64,000 bases of DNA from Otatea glauca (taxonomy: Eukaryota > Streptophyta > Magnoliopsida > Poales > Poaceae). The notes under the pieces were generated by a model that saw only the letters and a program-made list of their open reading frames with translations, had not been told where the DNA came from and did no database searches. The position numbers and the translations under genes are program-made. The stretch is taken from assembly GCA_036346275.1 (NCBI GenBank), contig CM070727.1, positions 7,803,760 to 7,867,759 on the forward strand, read 5' to 3'. This document shows, one piece after another, positions 48,740 to 59,117 of the stretch; position 1 is the stretch's first letter, and every line of letters begins with the position of its first letter.

Positions 48740-49260
48740 ATGACCACCGGTCTCCATCCCGACCAACCAAGGTCGACCATCGGTCTCCATCCCGACCAAC
48801 AATGGTCCGACCATCGGTCTCCATCCCGACCACTCAAGGTCCGACCACCGGTCTTCATCCCGACCAACAATGGTCCGACCATCGGTCTCCATCCCGACCA
48901 CTGAGAGTCACCACCGGTCTCCGACCGGCGAGAAACCGACCACTCGGGGTCGACGATCGGTCTCCGACCACCACACCCGCACCTCTCTGGGTCGGACAAC
49001 CGGTCTCCGACCAACCAAAGACCGACCACTCGGTCGACGATCGGTCTCTCGACCACCAAAGCCTGCACCTCTCGGGTCGGACAACCGTCTCCGACCAACC
49101 AAAGACTCGACCACTCGTGGTCGACGATCGGTCTCCGACCACCAAAGCCTGACCTCTCGGTCGGACGACCCACCACTCTGGGTCGGACGGTGATCGCAAC
49201 ACAGCCAAAGCCCGACCACTCGGGTGGACGACCCACCACTCGGGTCGGATGACCGGTCTC
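48740..49260. repeat. Minisatellite 2 of LTR C
   Basis: Third version of the ggtctccatcccgacc / ggtcggacgacc repeat. Confidence 0.85.
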
Positions 49261-49386
49261 CAACCAGTAACTCAAATTGCTCTAGCTCGAAAAACAATCC
49301 AAATCAAACTCAAACTTGAGCACACCTTGCTCAGATAAAGTCAAATACTCATCACAAACATGGATAGACCTCCACATGGTCCTTCA

Positions 49387-49391
49387 TTTTC
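49387..49391. repeat. Right target-site duplication TTTTC
   Basis: Matches 28212-28216 exactly. It marks the outer limit of the whole LTR-internal-LTR-internal-LTR unit. Confidence 0.85.
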
Positions 49392-50092
49392 TTATCAATC
49401 TTTAGTCAAAATATTGGTAGCCAATTTGGCGACCAAATTTTTGCAATACAAAATTTTAATAAAGGTTAGATAAATTCATCAAACCAAACAGGCACTGAGA
49501 TGTTACATTGTGCAGCCCGGATTAACCTTTCGTGCTCCAGTTACTGCCCGGTGTCACCTTTTTTTATTCTACTGTTACTTTGATAGTTTGATGTGTGGTT
49601 GGGGTTGTTTGACCTCTGGAATCGAATAGCATCCACCGATAACTGAAGTCCCAAGAAATGAATGCCGAGGTTGCACCCTGTTCAGAGCAAAGAATCCATC
49701 GATCAATTTGTTTATGGGCTCTTGTGAGCACTGAGCACCAAGGTAAGTTCGAGATTTCGCTCAGGAGATCTAACCAAGAACATTCCAAGGATTATAACCG
49801 TAAATTTCTCGCACAAAAAGATTCAACGAGAAGTTGCAAAATGCTGTTAAGCTTGAGCATATCGCAGCATTTCGCGACCTCCAGACTGTTGATGCCAATG
49901 TCTCATGATCTAATAGTAGTAGTAACAAGTAGCAACAACAAACAAAAAAACATCTAAGAAAGAAGACAAAATATTTAAGCACACAACTATTTCTTCAAAG
50001 AAAGAAGCACAAATCTCGCAAGCACACCAGCACGCCATCACACCACAATCATGCCGATGGATCAACACCAAAATAGAAGAAAAAAAAATACC
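49392..50092. other. Insertion flank and 3' side of the FLA gene
   Basis: The first 100 bases (gattaataa-like, ending ccaaacaggcact) continue the AT-rich sequence found before 28212, which the retroelement split. The remainder is probably the 3' UTR and spacer of the minus-strand FLA gene. No other gene seen. Confidence 0.45.
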
Positions 50093-50869
50093 CTAAGCCA
50101 ATGTGGAGACCACGGCCACGGCCGGCAACGCCGCGGCGAACCACCAGACACACGGCGCACCGGCGGCCGCGCTTTTCTTGGAGTCCTTCTTGTCCGCAGG
50201 AGGAGAGTCGGCGGCGGCAGGCCTGGGAGCATCCGCCACGACGGGCGCCGGGTGGCGCCCGGCCTTTCCGGCCTTGGGAGCGTCCGCCGCAGGCGCGGGC
50301 GCCGGCGCCGGCGATGGCGCTGGCTTGAAGAGCTCCACCGGCTCGATCACCGCGTCGACGGCGAAGATGGCGACGGGGTCCTTGTCCATCAACGTGGACT
50401 TGACCCGGGCGACGGCGTCGAAGGCGCCGGTCTTGATGGTGACGACGTCCCCCTCGTTCTGCACCGTGAAGTTGTAGTTATTAGCGGAGCCGTCGGTGGC
50501 GAGGGTGTTCATGACGCCGTTGCTGGACTTGAGGCTCCCCAGAGAGTAGTACACCGGCACGGCGTGGAACAGCAGCAGCGACGCCTTGCCGTCGGCGGTG
50601 AGGTTCTTGTACTTGGGCATGAACGCCTTGACGGCGTCGTCAGAGGGGCAGAACACTGTCATGCCGCCGTCCACGGCCGACTGGTACGTGGAAACCGCGT
50701 CGGGCGAGGCCGCTATCAGGTCGGCGAATTCCTTGCAACCGCCCTTTGCCATCGCCGCCGTGACGTTGGGCGGCGCCGGCGGAGCCGCGGGAGCCTGAGC
50801 AGCCCCCGCGGCGGCCGCGAGGGGGAGGGCGAGGAGGAGGAGGGCGGCGGCGAGGTGGAGGCGGCGCAT
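50093..50869 (-). CDS. Fasciclin-like arabinogalactan protein (FLA), 258 aa
   Basis: FLAs are cell-surface glycoproteins linked to wall matrix and adhesion. Seen in order: a signal peptide (about 1-23, MRRLHLAAALLLLALPLAAA); a short Ala/Pro-rich segment; and one FAS1 domain (about 36-165) with the H1-like motif TVFCPSDDAVKAFMP and the H2-like motif LLLFHAVPVYYS. Then come arabinogalactan glycomodules (PAPSPAPAPAPAADAP) and a C-terminal hydrophobic tail (VWWFAAALPAVAVVSTLA) after small residues, fitting a GPI-anchor signal. N-glycosylation sequons NVT, NLT and NFT are present. The single-exon, GC-rich, intact frame and about 258 residues fit single-FAS1 plant FLAs. The start is the only ATG before the signal peptide. 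Confidence 0.93.
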   Translation of the reverse strand: MRRLHLAAALLLLALPLAAAAGAAQAPAAPPAPPNVTAAMAKGGCKEFADLIAASPDAVSTYQSAVDGGMTVFCPSDDAVKAFMPKYKNLTADGKASLLLFHAVPVYYSLGSLKSSNGVMNTLATDGSANNYNFTVQNEGDVVTIKTGAFDAVARVKSTLMDKDPVAIFAVDAVIEPVELFKPAPSPAPAPAPAADAPKAGKAGRHPAPVVADAPRPAAADSPPADKKDSKKSAAAGAPCVWWFAAALPAVAVVSTLA

Positions 50870-51049
50870 TATGCGGAGCGAGCTAGCTAGGAGCCTAGGA
50901 GTGCAGTGCGGGCGCAGTGATGTGCGCGTGGGACTGTGGGAGCAGTATGGAGATTGGCGTGCACCTAGCTGGATATGTAAGCGTGACGCCCACGGGGTTT
51001 AAGGCAATGGCAATAATGACTGCCATTTTCCATTGTTTGTTTTAGGAGT

Positions 51050-51657
51050 AAGTTTTGTTGGTGTAACTGAAAAAAATGTGTAATTTTGTTTATGTTATTA
51101 GTTTTTTCATTATTTTACTTTTATCACTACTATTTTTACTTCATCCTCGTTTTATCATTTCCATCGGTGACCATCAGTTGGACAATTTTGCTCTCATTGC
51201 GAATTGTTCCTTTTGTTTTTAATTTTTTAAATATAACAAATGAAGATCAATTATTTTAGAAATTTTTATATATGATCCTAAACTGCTAAAGATGGTACCA
51301 TAAGTTTTTTAGAGCATGATCAAGCTTGTACATTTTGATAAAAATTTGGAGCTGGAGCTGAATGACTTTATTTTTATAAAAAATATATAAGATTGATCAT
51401 GCTTAGAAAAAATTTATGGTGCCATCTTTAGCGGTCTAGGATCAAACAGAAAATTTTCTAAAAGAATTGAACTTCATTTGTTATCTTTAAAAAATAAAAA
51501 ACAGAAGGAACAATTTGCGCTGAGGGCAAAAATTGTTCGAGTGGCGATCAACCGACAGAAATGGCGAAACGAGGACTAGTGACAAAAAATAAAAAGAGAA
51601 AAAGAGTAATGACTGAAACGAAATTGCATATTTTTTCAATGGCTTCAGCAAAAAATT
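51050..51657. mobile_element. Foldback element with about 250-base inverted arms
   Basis: The left arm (about 51050-51325) matches the complement of the right arm (about 51390-51657) along its length, with a short loop near 51340-51380. For example, tcctcgttttatcatttcc pairs with ggcgaaacgagga, and aacaaatgaagatcaatt pairs with aattgaacttcatttgtt. The arms contain sequence of the family seen in the INCENP intron and at 26.7-28 kb. It starts about 180 bases upstream of the FLA start codon. Ends are approximate and no clear target duplication was seen. Confidence 0.75.
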
Positions 51658-51863
51658 TCCCTTGTTTTAGCTATAGCCTTTTTCTCATCCTTTTTTTTTC
51701 TTCCCCTCTTTAAATGTGGGTTAGCATCAGCATGCATGTACCTGTCGTGTACTCCATGCGTAGTTTGGTCATGCTTCACTCTAGCAATCAGCTGGCCAGC
51801 TCTATCTATACTGGAAAGAAAAACAGAGAGAAGAAAATGAAGCAAAAAAACAAGGGCTACGCG

Positions 51864-52678
51864 CAGGGGCGAATCCAAGGGGTGGGCTCCATCAGGTCCG
51901 AGCCCACCCTTCGCCGTTGCCGAGCCCCCTCAGCCGCTCGCCCGCTCTGTAGTCTGGACTCTCCGGCGGCTCCACCACTAGCAGCCCGCACTGACCACTG
52001 TGGTACATAGATGGTTTTGCTGATAGTTAATGGCGTATAGAGGGTATCAGACATCCTAGAGGTCACTGCATCAATCGTGGTCTCTCTTCTAGTATCCCTA
52101 CGGGCTACAAATGGTAAAATTGGTAAATGAGATCACTGAGTAAATGGGTAAATGAGTAAATTAGTAATATAATATATCTTGTCAAATATCAATATATCGC
52201 ATCCATCTTTGTTATACACTCATATTGTCATACATTGATAAAATTACAAATATACCATACAAATGTGCAACATGCTCTAGGCTCTGTTGTTGGGAATATA
52301 GTTGTATTACGCTACACATTTATAGTTGTATTTATTTGTAGATTTGCAATAATGGAGAAACGAACTTTACACAATTATTTCACAAGTAATTCAAGTAGTA
52401 CTCCCCTAACCGATGAGAGCGCAACTCAACTAAAGAGGCTTCGACTAGAATTGAATACGAATGAAATTATTGCCGATCCGGCGCTTTGCATGCCAATAGA
52501 AGATTATGCTAATGAAATTAGAGATCAAGTGAGGATTTTTGCTTTTTTTCTATGCTTTTCCTTTCTTTATGTATGAATTTTAATTGTACAATACTATAGT
52601 TGTTATGTTTGTCTCAATTTAGTTTATTTCTATGAGACTTTGAGCCCACTCTATATTTCAATTCTGGCTTCGCCACTG
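51864..52678 (+). mobile_element. Complete non-autonomous hAT element, 815 bp
   Basis: Begins CAGGGGCGAATCC and ends with the complement of CAGTGGCGAAGCC, flanked by a perfect 8-base repeat GCTACGCG (51856-51863 and 52679-52686), the hAT target length. It contains one coding exon of a zinc-finger-type hAT protein and no transposase core. Confidence 0.9.
52352..52528 (+). pseudogene. First coding exon of a TTF-type zinc-finger hAT protein, fragment
   Basis: 59 codons from ATG to a GTGAGG donor. It starts MEKRTLHNYF and contains ADPALCMPIEDY and EIRDQ, which resemble the stretch (DPGxRxPIxxY, xIRDxVRR) just before the TTF zinc finger of plant hAT-type proteins. The rest of the protein is missing. 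Confidence 0.6.
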
Positions 52679-52984
52679 GCTACGCGCTTAGTATTCAGCA
52701 AGTTGCTGTTCTTTTCGAGCATGGCAAGGACAATCGAGCAGAATCATAACCGGGGCGTCGCCAATGGGCAACGAGCGAAACAAAATTCGCACGGCTACTA
52801 ATTGCGTCCTACTCCAATGATCCAATCCAAACTAATCATTAAATGTTTATACGGATTTCATAGCCTGTCTAGTCATCTGATCTGCGCTAATGATTTGCTC
52901 TGGGACAACAGGAAGCTGGGCGCAACGTGGGCACCCGCTTCACCTATTCAGATCTCTCGCTGCACTAGAAGTAGAGCAATAGCA

Positions 52985-53523
52985 TACTCCCTCCATTCAC
53001 AGATACAAATCGTATTTTTTTAATTGTTTTATCTATAAATATAGAATATATTTTATATTCTAATACAAAATTAGTATGATATTACCTCTATATCCATAAT
53101 AAATATCCATCTTTATTTTATATTCTCTAAATATATGTATTGAATACTCCATCTGTCTAACCTTATAAAGCTTTTTTTTTATTAGATTTGTCTATAAATA
53201 TAAGATTTGTATGTAGATTTAATGATAACTTTTTCTAGTATACCCCTATTTATTCTCTTTCAACCATATGCATTTATTTATTATCACCCACATAAAATAT
53301 ATCTCTCATCTTCTAAAACAATTAAGTGGGGCATCTAAGTCATTCTCTCTCATACATTTCTCAATTTCAACACAAACTTAATCTTTGTGTAAAGTTAAAA
53401 TACACATTATATTTTTGGACGGAGGGAATATAACACCTAGTGATAATAATTATGAATAATCTAGCTAGTTTTAATATATTTTTAGTCTATGTGTTAAGAA
53501 AATGTACGAAATTGAACGGAGTA
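52985..53523. mobile_element. Nested Stowaway-like MITEs
   Basis: The outer pair of ends TACTCCCTCC (52985) and CGGAGTA (53523) encloses a second pair, TACTCCATCTGTC (53145) and GGACGGAGGGA (about 53430). These are the CTCCCTCCGT-type termini common in grass Tc1/mariner MITEs. Interior AT-rich. Confidence 0.65.
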
Positions 53524-53929
53524 CAGTCTAGCTTAATTCTGATGGAAGTACTGCTGGTAACTGTGCTTTAGTAGGCTTTTTTACTGCTGAGCTACTTTTA
53601 TTAAGGCAGCGTTGTATGGAGGCGAGGCTGGGAAAACGAATACCGAGGCATCGTATTCGCAGGTGGGTCAAAAGGGTGGGGGGGGGGGAGGCCATATCGT
53701 CTGTAGATCGGGTCCTTATGAAGCGCAAGCTTTCTCAACTGTCATGAACCGCCATGAACGCAGGTCCAAACTGCCACCGAATTTTGGTTGGAGAGCACAT
53801 CGATGCAACATCCATTTCTGCTTTAGGGATTACTAGCCACGCGCTATGTTGCGTCATGCGAAATTTCGTCGTACGACGCTACCCTGCGCGAAATTTGGTT
53901 CGATAGATATTTTTGAAAAAAGAATTGCG
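53524..53929. other. No gene recognised
   Basis: Contains a run of ten or so G residues near 53680 and nothing assignable. Confidence 0.35.
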
Positions 53930-54510
53930 TAACTTTGTTTTTTTTAAAAAAAAATAGGCTACTAAAAGCCGTCGGCGAACACGCGGATCGCTGGGAGCTG
54001 TCGACCAAGTCGTGTTTTTTTTAGGAAAACGCGGAGGGACCTAAACATATTTTCATTCTTTTGGCGCAATTTCAGTTTTCTTTAAAAAAAATAGGGTGCT
54101 AGAACCCGTCGACGAATCTGTGGACTGCTATAAACCATCGGCGAATATGTGGTTTTTATTTTTGGGAGAAAACAAACGTATTTTTATTTTTTTGCGTAAT
54201 TCCTTTTTTTTTAAAAAAAATGGTCCCTAGGACCCGTCGGCAAATCTATGGATTGTTATAAATCGTCGATGAATCTGTGTTTTTTTTAGAAAACACAGAG
54301 GGGCATAAAAGTAATTTCATTTTTTTTTCGGGACTAAATGCTAAAAACCGATTTCTTGGGATCTAAAACGTAATTTTTTTTTGTCTTTTCTGCTAAAACC
54401 GCCAGAGGACCCAGACGTAAACTGCGGAGAGACATAAATATAATTTCGTTTTTCAAATCCTTTCTATTAAAACCGACCGAAGGACTTGAACGTAATTGTA
54501 AATTTTTTGA
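53930..54510. repeat. Degenerate tandem array, about 165-base period
   Basis: Three to four diverged units, each with a poly-A/T run, a cccgtcggcgaatctgtgg-like segment, a gctataaaccgtcg-like segment and a gagggacctaaacgtaa-like segment. The last motif links it to the arrays at 0.8 and 23.2 kb, but the unit is longer here. Confidence 0.6.
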
Positions 54511-55747
54511 AAGACCTTTTCGCGAAGAAGATGACGTGACGGCACTAGTTGCTCTCCCTTCCTCTCCACTGTCGTCTTGCATACCAAGTTACCCACACAA
54601 AATCTATTCTCTTCTTTTTTTTCTTGCGAATTCGAACCCAAAATCTTGGGCTGAAACGGAAGTATTATGGAAGTCTGGAACTGCTTTGCTAAACAAGGTT
54701 GTCGTATGATGTAGTCAGTCAGAATCAGCTTGGTTTGACATAAAAATATTACTAGTCAATATCAGTTTTAGAATCACAAGTTAGCCTACCCGGTTCCAAC
54801 TAATGGCAATACACTCCAGTCCTAAGAACAATCTTAAAAAAAAAGTTTATAGACCGGGTCCATCAGTCGACCAAAGCCCAGTGGACGGTGCACGTGCTGG
54901 TGTCGTCGTCCATCCGATCCGCGCCGCAGCGGGATGGTAGAACCGCTGAAGCCCAAAAGGCTCCGAATCCGATGCAACCCAACATAGGTTTACGGCACGG
55001 CGGAGACAGTTCTACTTAACGACCATAAAGCAATTTTTTTCCCCTTGCTTCTGAGCTCAAATTTCTTTTTCTTTTTACAAGTTTGGTCTTTGTTCGAATA
55101 AAATTATAAATGTGTTCTCCTTTTGAAATAAAGGCTAAAGTTGAAGAAAAAATTAGGCCAAGAGAAAAAAGTTCAGGACTCAACGATTATTAGCGGCCCG
55201 ATCCCCCATCCGACGGTTGTACCGGCCTGGAGGTGCTAGGCTGAGCTCGAAGAACGTGAGGGGGTAGTACAGCTATTTGGGTCCGATGGTTCGAGGCTGC
55301 CCCACCGCTTGCCGCGAATCGGGAGTCCTGGATTCCACGTGTACGGTGCCCGGCTGTCAAAGCTACGAGGCAAGAAATGCTAGCTCCACGAGCAAGCAAA
55401 GGTAGTAGTATCGGGTTTGCTCAGGGTTGATTAAAATTTTCTTCTCTCTCAGGGTCTCGATTATCTAAAATTGTATAAGAGTAAGTCTAAAATTACAATG
55501 CTGAGTAAGGTGCAATTTTAGTATCACTATATTGCGATTTTTAGCTCTATTTGTTTTTATATTTGTATAACTCACCTAGGTTTATTTTATTTTCATGTAG
55601 GTTAGAAAATTTTTTATTTATGTTTTTGCATTTTGTAGAGATTGGGTTGAGTAAAAAATAGTAGTCATCGGATGCAAATCCTACGACTAAACAAGTGAGT
55701 GAGATTGAAAAATAAATAACTTATCTAATAAATAGCCCCTAATAGTA
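54511..55747. other. No gene recognised
   Basis: Mixed GC-rich and AT-rich patches. Short frames have no recognisable product. The right limit is the 3' end of the Helitron. Confidence 0.35.
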
Positions 55748-55989
55748 CTAGTATAGTGCCCGTGCTAACGCTACGACGACAGTACACCCGCTTATCAATT
55801 AAATGAGAAGATAAGTATGAATATAACACTTAATAATAAATAATCACAAATTGCCCATATGCGTGTACAAAATGAAGATATAACACTCAATAATATTTTT
55901 CGCTAAACGCTTCCGTATGCTCTTACGACTTGTTCTTATGTCTTGAGGGATATTTTCTGCGCACTCATTCCACTTGTATTTTAGTATTT

Positions 55990-56760
55990 CAATTAAGAAA
56001 CACTTCCTGAGGATAGGTGAACCCTGTAAGTACGTTGTAGAGCATCATCAAGTATAGACCTACTTACTGACCTTATAAAAGTGATTAATAAAATAGAGAG
56101 TACCGACCATGCAGATCCGTGCATTAAATCGTTGACCATTCGGATGTGCATGAAGTTCATGACAAAATAACTCGTCAAGTTCTGCACAACATTTAATTGC
56201 TACATGTAAGTACACAAAAATTTAACTATTTACTAATCATGTGTAAATAACTTACCTGGTCTATTGTTTTTGGAACAGACTTTGGAGCTACAATACGCCA
56301 ATCATAGATATCGTCGTTCCATGAGGGATTTACTATCTTTATAGCACGATCGAATATTATACCAATTTTTGTATTCTATCAAGATAGTAATCGGATGGTT
56401 TATCCGCTGGAACCTATCCGTAGAGGTGTTAGATCAATAACGGAGATAACCTGTTCTTCATGTCGAACGATAACATACCAATCGCCCTCCGTGATAAAAA
56501 AGCAAGATAATCTACAAATATAGATATTATATCTTTTGCACACATATATAACATAATAAAGCGTCAAACAATTTATTAAGCAAAGGGAATTCAAGGCTAA
56601 CTTGGATTTACGGCTCGTAATGTTCTCTCTTTTTTTCGAGCTTTTAAACTGGATATATATCATATATGGAATAGCAGACCATGCCAAATGGAAACCAAAC
56701 TCGGATGCGATCATGTGCCTTAGGGGTTTCTGTGTCGAATCTATGTACACCTTAAGATTC
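55990..56760 (-). pseudogene. Possible C48 (Ulp1-like) protease fragments in the Helitron
   Basis: Degenerate pieces on the minus strand: GDWYVIVRHEEQVISVIDLTP near 56450, then IIFDRAIKIVNPSWNDDIYDW near 56300, and FVMNFMHIRMVNDL near 56140. The order of a WYV-x(n)-VID segment, a WNDDIYDW segment and an FVMNFM segment recalls the Ulp1-like proteases carried by plant transposons. The usual His-Trp is Asp-Trp here and stops intervene. Tentative. Confidence 0.3.
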
Positions 56761-57211
56761 TAAATCGAGAAAGTTGTTTTATTATTATTTTTACTGTCTC
56801 ATGGAGTTTATACTATCAAGAAATGCTAAAAGTTTGAGAAGATTAGACAAATCAATGTATGAAATACAAAAGCACAGTTTGAGCACTCTCCTCAAATCCT
56901 ATGCTCTTAACTCGGGATGCGCCACTAATCACCAATAACCGAGCTTCTAGGCTTTTCCAAAACACTGGTCTTTAATCGGAAGATGTAAACAACACAAAGA
57001 CTTGTGCATAAAGAAAGGTGGCACATATCAAAATCAAGAAAATACTATGTACAAATAAAAATGCACCGTTATCATTCATCTATCCCGGATTAAAATTTGA
57101 TTGGATACAACAGATCTGCGACTTAGTCGCTCCATCTCGTGTGAATTAGCACTTGAAGTAAAGATCAAACTGGGGCAACGGGTTTAGATTAGCAACATAA
57201 TTTTCTTCCAT

Positions 57212-57545
57212 TCATGCCGCCACCATGCGCATCAAGACTCTCCGCGATCCACGCCGCGACGTCCCACCCTCGGCGTGCTCATCCTCCCGATCTTCTCCAC
57301 TGCGCGACCACCGGCCGAAGGTGTTGCCTTGATCTCTCCACGTACCTCGCCAAAGATCGCCTCGCGAGCGTGGCATCGACGACCTCGCCGCCTCCGCTCC
57401 GCGCGAAGGTACACGTCCATCTCCGGCAGGCCGATCGCGAGGCGCAAGCCCCTGGTGTAGTCGGCGCCGGGCGGGTCGAACGCCGCGCGGGCAGCAGTAT
57501 GTCATCCTGGAAAGCTGGACCAATAATGGCTTCCCTAATTGTCAT
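57212..57545 (-). pseudogene. GC-rich captured gene-like fragment, unidentified
   Basis: A sharply bounded GC-rich island in AT-rich DNA, in the same orientation as the Helitron. Overlapping minus-strand frames stay open for 70-100 codons (one includes GLRLAIGLPEMDVYLRAERR). I do not recognise the parent gene. The island shape and setting fit a captured exon. Confidence 0.4.
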
Positions 57546-58239
57546 TCAAATATGAATGCTAACATATAGCACCATTTGTGCGTCCTGATTGAGGCTAATT
57601 ATTATCAAAATATCTTTTACTTCCCATAGTGTATTTAGGAATAAGTCCTAAAATGAACTTATTCCTTATATTTATCACACGATAATTGCATTTCATACAC
57701 ACATTCCTTATATAATATTTTTCGCTAAATAATATTATGGCGTGATGACGTGAGCGCCTTGTATAGGATGTGGTGCACATGCATGAATAGAAGAAAATTA
57801 AGCGCGATTCATGGTCTTGATCGGTATGGTAAATATTGAATCGAAATCAAATGGGTTTAGATTTGCAACATAAATTCCATATATATAGTTCAATTGAAAT
57901 ATATATGTGCGGGCTCTCTGCTGTGGGCCACATGAATGAATGAGTTAGACACATTAAACAACGGCCATCGATGTGGGTGAGTAAAGCGAGGAAAGATCTC
58001 GAGACGCTTATTTTGATGAATGCAAGTTTCAGGGACGTTTTTTTGGGTGCACAAACATTGGGCCATCTCTAATGAGGTGCATTATTTAGGGTGGACGTAG
58101 AAAAAATTGCTTAGGTGCATTATAAAGGGGTATAGATATAGCCACAAATCACATTGGTCGTCTCTTTAAAGCTAACACAATTCACTCGAGTGTTGATGAT
58201 GTCACAAAATATTTTTTAGAAAAGAATTTTATTTTTTCT

Positions 58240-59100
58240 GATGACAAATTGGCCTCGAGGTGGGTGGATCGGGTTCACGAGCCAGCCCGGTGCACTGCAC
58301 CCGACGACTTACAGTGGCGCCAGTGGCTTGGGCTCGAGACAGGCGACGCGGCCGAGCAAGCGCGCGGTCTGTGAGCTAAGCGAGCAGCGACAGGCAAAAG
58401 CGCGGCGGCGGCGGAGGAGGTCGGACAACGATGCGGCCGAAAAAGGGTGGCACGGCGGAGTTTTACCTTACAAAAATGACGAAACGAAGACGAAATAACT
58501 TGGGAGAAGTGGCAAAATAGAACGAGGATGAGTTGCGCACCGGTGCTCCCATTTATAAAGCGGAGGAGGACCGGGAAAGCGCAATAGCAGAGAAAATGGT
58601 GGTGGGCGAAAATGGGAAGGCGTGATTTTTGCTTGGACTTGGGGGATTAAGGCCATGAATGGCAAGATGATGGCAACAGATCCATTGCGAAAAATTGGAA
58701 AGTTTTTATGCACAAATCACGGAATTTTGAAGCTTCAAAATCGGTTTTCATGGAGGAAGAGAGAAGGTTTCCTTCTCTAGTTTGGTCTAGAGGTGGAAGA
58801 AAAGGCTGATTGGTGGGTCTGGTCCCACTTGTCGTTGGACTTATATTTATTTATTTTGAGCTGAGAACAAAGTGTGTTATTAAAAATAGTAAAAGGTTCT
58901 AAAATCTTGGAAAATTGCTCAAAATGATTTGGAATATTTGGTACCAAATAAAATTATGTTTGAATTTTTAAAAGCAAAAATTTCCATAGAAATTCTTTTT
59001 ATTAAAATTGAAAATGCGAAAAGGCCTTTACAAAATCCATAAAATCAGCAAAATTACAAGAAAATTCTAAATAATAATTAAACCAAAAATATGCAAATTT
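58240..59100 (-). mobile_element. Gypsy LTR-like fragment
   Basis: Read on the minus strand, a long AT-rich U3-like stretch with ttttaaaattcaaacat-like segments leads to a TATA box (CTTTATAAATGGGAGCACC near 58555) and then a GC-rich leader. This resembles gypsy LTRs, but neither end nor target duplication was found. Confidence 0.35.
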
Positions 59101-59117
59101 CTAGGATGTTCAGAATT

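Larger units (their letters stand above)
46799..49386 (-). mobile_element. LTR C of the tandem copia element
   Basis: A 2588-base LTR, the 5' LTR of internal copy 2. It ends GGTCCTTCA at 49386 and is followed by TTTTC. Confidence 0.92.
55748..58136 (-). mobile_element. Helitron, 2389 bp, minus orientation
   Basis: On the minus strand it starts A|TCTATACCCC (58136) and ends GCACTATACTAG|T (55748), matching the A/T insertion, 5' TC and 3' CTRR rules of Helitrons. The sequence before the CTAG (gtagcgttagcacgggc) is the eroded hairpin typical of grass Helitron 3' ends. Two more copies of its first 200 bases occur at 61.7 and 62.2 kb. No Rep/helicase frame, so non-autonomous. It carries gene-like fragments. 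Confidence 0.75.

Noticed and set aside
50051..50890. 279-codon plus-strand frame opposite FLA
   Set aside because: Arg/Gly-rich antisense shadow of a GC-rich gene. The minus strand has a full FAS1 protein with signal and GPI sequences.
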